Assembly (NCBI RefSeq): GCF_003286085.1
Contig: NW_020825598.1
Coordinates: forward strand, 1-64,000
Direction: 5' to 3'
DNA length: 64,000 nucleotides
DNA from: Drosophila persimilis
Taxonomy: Eukaryota; Arthropoda; Insecta; Diptera; Drosophilidae
Of the stretch, positions 63,128 to 64,000 are shown piece after piece. The first letter of the stretch is position 1. Each line of letters begins with the position of its first letter. The position numbers were made by a program, and so were the translations under genes. The notes beneath the pieces were generated by a model. That model did not search any database and was not told the origin of the DNA. It saw nothing but the letters and a program-made list of their open reading frames with translations.

Positions 63128-64000
63128 TGTGACGGCGCTTCGGCCGGGGTATGCTCGTCGCGCCGGGTTCCACAGAAATTTGTTTGATCTCTGGGTGTGG
63201 TAGCTGAAAGAGAGTCTCGTGGTTCAAGAATAAGGCAGGCTTGGATCGGTAATAAAAGAGATAGAGTTAGTTTTATTGTGCTTAATGGTACAAAGTTTGG
63301 TAGTTGCGCGGGTGTTTTTGCGGCGGGCTCGTCCTTCGGGGTCGTCCTTCGGTTGGGCCGCACGTGGCGGATGGTTGCGTGTGGGGCCGGGGAGTCGTCT
63401 GGCCGGATCGATGGAGGTCGTCTGTGCTCCGCGGGGAAGGGTGTTGCGGAGGGTTACTGCGCTCCGAGGACTGATTCTGTGGAGGAGGGTTAATGCGCTC
63501 CGAGAAGAATTAAAGGTTGCGGAGGGTTAATGCGCTCCGAGGGGGAGTAATGTTGCGGAGGGTTAATGCGCTCCGAGGAGAAGAAATGTTGCGGAGGGTT
63601 ATGCGCTCCGAGGAGAAGTAAATGTTGCGGAGGGTGAATGCGCTCCGAGGAGAAGAAATGTTGCGGAGGGTTAATGCGCTCCGAGGAGAAGTAAATGTTG
63701 CGGAGGGTGAATGCGCTCCGAGGAGAAGAAATGTTGCGGAGGGTTAATGCGCTCCGAGGAGAAGTAAATGTTGCGGAGGGTGAATGCGCTCCGAGGAGAA
63801 GTAAATGTTGCGGAGGGTGAATGCGCTCCGAGGAGAATTAATGTTGCGGAGGGTTAATGCGCTCCGTGGAGAATTAATGTTGCGGAGGGTGAATGCGCTC
63901 CGAGGAGAATTAAATGTTGCGGAGGGTGAATGCGCTCCGAGGAGAAGTAAATGTTGCGGAGGGTGAATGCGCTCCGAGGAGAATTAATGTTGCGGAGGGT
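63128..64000 (-). repeat. Gypsy Q 5' LTR, continues past the window
   Basis: Left end TGTGACGG next to the primer site. A unique part runs to about 63430 and is followed by a minisatellite. The right end is not seen. Plus-strand frames at 63197-63530 are repeat artefacts. Confidence 0.65.
63430..64000. repeat. 36-bp minisatellite in the gypsy Q LTR
   Basis: About sixteen units of GTTGCGGAGGGTTAATGCGC plus TCCGAGGAGAAGTAAAT, 35-37 bp each. First units are degenerate (63440-63530); later ones are nearly identical with GAAGAAATG / GAAGTAAATG / GAATTAATG variants. Still running at the window edge. Confidence 0.9.

Noticed and set aside
63425..64000. Possible CRISPR-like array of direct repeats
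   Set aside because: Units are contiguous, with no unique spacers, in a eukaryotic LTR. It is a minisatellite.

Overview
The window looks like heterochromatic or other repeat-saturated DNA from a Drosophila genome. I found no intact host gene. Nearly every base belongs to a transposable element (TE), often nested inside another. The fly assignment rests on a recognisable Drosophila copia pol and LTR, several BEL/Pao elements with typical fly layout, Jockey-superfamily LINEs, and seven copies of a roughly 1.1 kb DINE-1/INE-1-like Helentron with a GTCY microsatellite block. The exact DINE variant makes me suspect the obscura group (pseudoobscura/persimilis/miranda), but that is inference.

Left third (1-20307). 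A DINE copy and a short Ty3/gypsy 3' tail precede LINE A (minus strand). LINE A has an unusual long T/G-rich 3' UTR that carries, on the plus strand, repeated splice-site-like modules. A nearly complete BEL element (1983-8885, 5-bp target duplication GTGGT) is inserted in that UTR and keeps a 1758-codon gag-pol frame. LINE A ORF1 is interrupted by a short solo LTR with target duplication CTGCT. A second BEL pol with the same LTR and the same CTGCT flank follows, and then a second copy of the same LINE arm, which shows a local duplication or unequal exchange. A DINE copy sits cleanly inside the second LTR.

Middle (20308-47238). A 5'-truncated copia is followed by a DINE, a gypsy gag-protease fragment, another DINE, and LINE B. 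LINE B is a close relative of LINE A with an intact ORF1. Next comes a large minus-strand Ty3/gypsy element with an Osvaldo/Ulysses flavour, split by a full-length CR1-like LINE. The gypsy element has a tRNA-Lys-type primer site, a repeat-coded linker between protease and RT, and a 2.67 kb LTR holding two minisatellites.

Right third (47239-64000). Three DINE copies surround the gag and LTR of another gypsy element, which truncates the envelope-like gene of a decayed minus-strand BEL element. That BEL element is itself split by a young gag-only BEL derivative with near-identical LTRs (target duplication AGGCC). An 808-bp segment (60762-61569) between two LTRs is the best candidate for pre-existing non-TE DNA; it holds a small basic protamine-like frame and a decayed second frame. 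The window closes with a gag-env chimeric frame and an LTR made largely of a 36-bp minisatellite.

The coding regions do not form a host pathway. They are gag, protease, RT, RNase H, integrase and envelope-like modules of independent elements, most broken by stops, frameshifts or deletions. Percentages of identity were not computed; comparisons were made by eye.
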